The notes beneath the pieces are model-generated. The model did no database searches and was not told where the DNA came from. It saw only the letters and a list, made by a program, of their open reading frames with translations. Both the position numbers and the translations under genes were made by a program. Shown one piece after another: positions 6,079 to 8,848 of a stretch of DNA of 8,848 nt (positions are counted from its first letter, which is position 1; every line of letters begins with the position of its first letter). Source of the DNA: an uncultured Prevotella sp. (GTDB taxonomy: Bacteria > Bacteroidota > Bacteroidia > Bacteroidales > Bacteroidaceae); the NCBI GenBank assembly GCA_937880835.1, contig CALGRN010000321.1, positions 1-8,848 on the forward strand. Direction: 5' to 3'.

Positions 6079-7839
6079 ATGAAGAAACAATTATTTATCG
6101 CAGCATTGGCATCGTTTTGTTGCTTATCGGAAATCAGTGCGCAAAGTTATAATATGGTTGTAGCAAAGAAAGACGGAACTGCTGACACCATTTCTACTGC
6201 TATTATAGATAAAGTTACTTTTAGCGAAGTTAATGAAGATTGGGCTTATACCTTAAAAGTATTTGACCCCGATAATCTTGAATATATTCAGACTTCATCT
6301 ACATTCGGAGTAATCAGTTACAGACAACCTAAGAACGGAGAGAATAAAGAAATTGTTGCATGGGCAGTCACAGGCTTTGATGCAAATAATGATGGTGTGT
6401 TTTCTATGGATGAAAAACCTGATTGGTTAAAATCAGTAGATAGCAACGGAAAAGGTGGAATAACACGTGAGATAAAATGGTTTGAGTTAAATGAAAGTGA
6501 GTTTGCGGTTGTAGATGAAGGTGGAGAAAGAAGTGAACTTCTTAGAAAAGCAACACCAAGAGGGACGGAAGCATTACCTTACGACTTGTCTATGTATGAC
6601 ATAAAAGGAAATAGCACGCAGATGAATACTGCAAATTGCTATATTATTTCTGCACCCGGTTACTATAAATTTCCACTCGTATATGGTAATGCAATAAAGG
6701 ACGGAGCTGTCAATACGCTGGCTTTCGTAAGTGATGTTGCGGAAGATGGAGTGTTAGCAAGATTTATAGACCATAAAGATAATGAGATAACTTCTCCGTA
6801 CATGTATTTGACCAATGACAATGCTTATGTTCCGACAAGTGCTTCTATCGTATGGGCTGACGAAAGTTCTATCATAGATAACCTTGCAGTAAGCAGCGAT
6901 AAGAAGTTTTTGACATTCAATGTCACAAAAGAAAACATAAAACAAGGCAATGTCATTGTTGCAGTAAAAGACGCAGAAGGCAATATTATGTGGAGCTGGC
7001 ATCTCTGGTTTGCTCCGGACGATTGTATGGACAAGATAAAAGTTACGAACAATAATGATCAAGAGTATTATTTCTCAAAAGAATGTATAGGAATGAAACT
7101 TAGCTCTTATGAGCAAACTTCTTATGGGGATAACAGAAGTTTAAAGATAAAAATAAAGCAAGAAGGCGCAGGCGGTCTTGAAGGTGTTATAACCATATTC
7201 CAAAACGGTACTGTTAAGACAACAAAGGGAGTAACCGGAACTATCTATGAATTTGGAAGAAAAGATCCATTCCCCGGCACAGAAGATATTGCTGTCGGAG
7301 AACTGTCTCTACGCAATCAGGGCTATGTTTCAATAGGAACAACAATACAAAATCCTGCCAACTATTATGGAGCAGGAGTAAAGTATGGTACTTACGATTG
7401 GTGTAATAAAGTATGTCACAATCTATGGGCTTCTAACAAAACAGCCCTAACTTTTCCTGATGCAGAAGTAAACAAAACCATATACGACCCTTCTCCTGTT
7501 GGTTTCCACGTTCCCGCACCAGCTGCTTTCAATGGTTTTACAACAACAGGCGCATACAGTACCAATCCCGAAGAATTTAATGTTTCAGGCGGTTGGAATG
7601 AAGGCTGGAACTTCTATACAGACAAAACAAAAACTTCTACAATCTTTTTCCCCGCAGCAGGTTACAGATGGTATAATGACGGAGCACTAAAATTAATCGG
7701 TGATTATGGTTATTATTGGAGCGCATTCGGCGTAGGAAACTACTTCGCAATGGGATTATACTTTAAGAACGAAGATGTTGGTCCTAACTTCTGGCTATAC
7801 AAAGCAGACGGATTCCCAGTACGTCCGGTGTCTGAATAA
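6079..7839 (+). CDS. Secreted protein with FISUMP-like C-terminal domain
   Basis: A 586-residue exported protein of unknown function. MKKQLFIAALASFCCLSEISA is a signal peptide, probably cleaved before Gln22. Residues 22-50 (SYNMVVAKKDG then DKVTFSE) repeat the N-terminal module of the upstream protein. The middle carries NCYIISAPGYYKFPLVYGNA (187-206) and IMWSWHLWF (303-311), blocks I recognise from a family of Bacteroides and Prevotella cell-surface proteins. The C-terminus, with YDPSPVGFHVP (469-479), FFPAAGYRW (523-531), YGYYWSA (543-549) and the final GFPVRPVSE, resembles the Fibrobacter succinogenes major paralogous (FISUMP) domain. Residues 101-112 match an EF-hand calcium loop. No T9SS sorting domain or lipobox is evident, so the final location is uncertain. 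The gene lies 25 bp after the 5565 gene, probably in one operon, and is followed by a long hairpin. Roles in adhesion or glycan binding are possible but unsupported here. Confidence 0.78.
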   Translation: MKKQLFIAALASFCCLSEISAQSYNMVVAKKDGTADTISTAIIDKVTFSEVNEDWAYTLKVFDPDNLEYIQTSSTFGVISYRQPKNGENKEIVAWAVTGFDANNDGVFSMDEKPDWLKSVDSNGKGGITREIKWFELNESEFAVVDEGGERSELLRKATPRGTEALPYDLSMYDIKGNSTQMNTANCYIISAPGYYKFPLVYGNAIKDGAVNTLAFVSDVAEDGVLARFIDHKDNEITSPYMYLTNDNAYVPTSASIVWADESSIIDNLAVSSDKKFLTFNVTKENIKQGNVIVAVKDAEGNIMWSWHLWFAPDDCMDKIKVTNNNDQEYYFSKECIGMKLSSYEQTSYGDNRSLKIKIKQEGAGGLEGVITIFQNGTVKTTKGVTGTIYEFGRKDPFPGTEDIAVGELSLRNQGYVSIGTTIQNPANYYGAGVKYGTYDWCNKVCHNLWASNKTALTFPDAEVNKTIYDPSPVGFHVPAPAAFNGFTTTGAYSTNPEEFNVSGGWNEGWNFYTDKTKTSTIFFPAAGYRWYNDGALKLIGDYGYYWSAFGVGNYFAMGLYFKNEDVGPNFWLYKADGFPVRPVSE

Positions 7840-7865
7840 ATAGAATATAATATAAAATGTACATA

Positions 7866-7957
7866 AAGATGTGTTCTAAGATTTATGCAAAGACAGAACA
7901 ACATTTTAATTTACGAATAACATCGATGTTTAAATCGTAGAACACATCTTATTTTTT
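7866..7957 (+). terminator. Long hairpin with T-run, probable terminator or leader structure
   Basis: Twenty-base arms, 7866-7885 and 7931-7950, pair with a single mismatch (7879/7937). The outer 13 bp are perfect. The 45-nt loop contains a 10-bp palindrome, ACATCGATGT (7920-7929). Six T (7952-7957) follow the right arm after one A, as expected for a plus-strand intrinsic terminator of the upstream pair. The loop is long for a terminator, so a leader structure for the next gene (ATG 36 bp after the T-run) is an alternative. Confidence 0.5.
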
Positions 7958-7993
7958 ACAAAAGAAAAATACTAACAGTAAATATATAATAAT

Positions 7994-8848
7994 ATGAAAA
8001 AATCTTTATTCATTGTTGCATTATTAACTGCAACTTCATTTGGTTTTGCACAACAAACTGCACAGCAAATCACATCAAAAGGAGCTTTTTCTCCTTTAAG
8101 TACACAAAAAATGAAAGCACCTTCCGATATTAAGTATATCATGACGGGCTATGATTCAAGCGACGAAATGGAATATGGAAGATATACTTGGGACGAAAAG
8201 AACAGAATAATATGCAAAGAAAATGAATTTGTCGGAGATTATTCAATAAGAGATTCCGTATTCTACGATGATAAAGATCAAATAATTAAGATAAAGGGAT
8301 ACCAATTAATGGAAGAAGGTTGGAAGAACACTTATTATGTTGATTATACATACTACGATAACGGAGATTTGAAGACAAGAACGAATTACAACAACTTCAA
8401 CAATGAATTTCAATTAGGAGGAGTATATACTTATTATTATGACGAAAATCATAATATAATAAAATCGGAACTCGAAATGATGGATATGTTGTTTGAAGTA
8501 ATTACTTACACCTACAAAGACGGCAAACTAATAGAGTTGGAGGGTGTGCAGAATGATTTCAACGACAATATGTTGCCTTCTTACCAAACCATTTACGAAT
8601 ATAATACGGAAGGATTATTAAGAAAAGAGACATTTAATATATACTCAAATCAAGGTTACGTTTTAGAGCAGACAAAAACATACGATTATGAGGACGGCAA
8701 CCTCATGACATACAAAACTATGGATAAATATGGCGTAACACAAAACAAGTATGAATTTGATTATGATACCGATATGCTTGCAGCTAACACATTACTGCCT
8801 ATAACACCGGAGTTGGAACATCCTTTTGACTACGGTTGCAAGAATGTT
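7994..8848 (+). CDS. Secreted protein with YD-like aromatic repeats (runs off right edge)
   Basis: The first 285 codons of an exported protein are visible, and no stop occurs before the window ends. Residues 1-19 are a signal peptide (MKKSLFIVALLTATSFGFA, mature end QQTAQQ). From about residue 60 there are eight recurrences of an aromatic-x-aromatic strand followed by an acidic or Gly turn and a hydrophobic residue: around 64 (YTWDEKNRI), 88, 118 (YTYYDNGDL), 145, 172 (YTYKDGKL), 201 (YEYNTEGLL), 230 (YDYEDGNL) and 253. Spacing is 23-30 residues. Such YD/RHS-like hairpins build beta-sheet shells in secreted Bacteroidetes proteins, many of which end in a T9SS sorting domain, but that end lies outside the window. 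Codon use is strongly A/T-rich. No Bacteroidetes -7 box was found in the 154 bp upstream, so it may depend on read-through or an unrecognised promoter. Function is unknown. Confidence 0.75.
   Translation, partial: MKKSLFIVALLTATSFGFAQQTAQQITSKGAFSPLSTQKMKAPSDIKYIMTGYDSSDEMEYGRYTWDEKNRIICKENEFVGDYSIRDSVFYDDKDQIIKIKGYQLMEEGWKNTYYVDYTYYDNGDLKTRTNYNNFNNEFQLGGVYTYYYDENHNIIKSELEMMDMLFEVITYTYKDGKLIELEGVQNDFNDNMLPSYQTIYEYNTEGLLRKETFNIYSNQGYVLEQTKTYDYEDGNLMTYKTMDKYGVTQNKYEFDYDTDMLAANTLLPITPELEHPFDYGCKNV

Noticed and set aside
6754..7062. Two minus-strand open frames inside the 586-codon secreted-protein gene
   Set aside because: They are shadows of a gene with a signal peptide and recognisable domains, and have no promoter or start context.

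Overview
The window looks like chromosome of a Bacteroidales bacterium, most likely Prevotella or a close relative. Three lines of evidence support this. The genes lack Shine-Dalgarno sites and instead have A/T-rich leaders. Three promoters match the Bacteroidetes consensus TTTG-N(18-20)-TAnnTTTG. The right half carries small secreted proteins of a style common in Prevotella and Bacteroides. I made these assignments by reading the sequence, and no database search was run.

Left part (1-3652, minus strand), housekeeping membrane genes: the N-terminal 504 codons of a SecD/SecDF protein-export subunit run off the left edge. Before it, in its own promoter-bearing gap, lies a two-gene operon with a rhomboid intramembrane serine protease followed after 3 bp by a membrane-anchored endonuclease/exonuclease/phosphatase-family protein. 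The rhomboid promoter (minus) and the promoter of an HU-type DNA-binding protein gene (plus, 3859-4134) are divergent within about 200 bp. HU ends in a strong 13-bp hairpin terminator.

Middle (about 4190-5564): nearly 1.4 kb of AT-rich DNA with no credible gene. It holds palindromic repeats. One is a head-to-head pair of REP-like units, each a GTAG followed by an 8-bp hairpin, with two covarying stem base pairs. Another is a run of four 22-bp units ending in a perfect 35-nt palindrome. A weaker inverted repeat lies between them.

Right part (5565-8848, plus strand), exported proteins: a 162-residue signal-peptide protein ending in a T9SS type A sorting-domain-like sequence, a 586-residue signal-peptide protein whose C-terminus resembles the FISUMP/major paralogous domain, and, after a long hairpin, the first 285 residues of a signal-peptide protein with about eight YD-like aromatic repeats. 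The first two share a short N-terminal beta-hairpin module and are probably co-transcribed. They look like surface or secreted accessory proteins of unknown function. SecDF assists export generally, but nothing specific links it to them. The least familiar material is the repeat DNA and the exported-protein cluster. I see no evidence for a defence, mobile or biosynthetic system.
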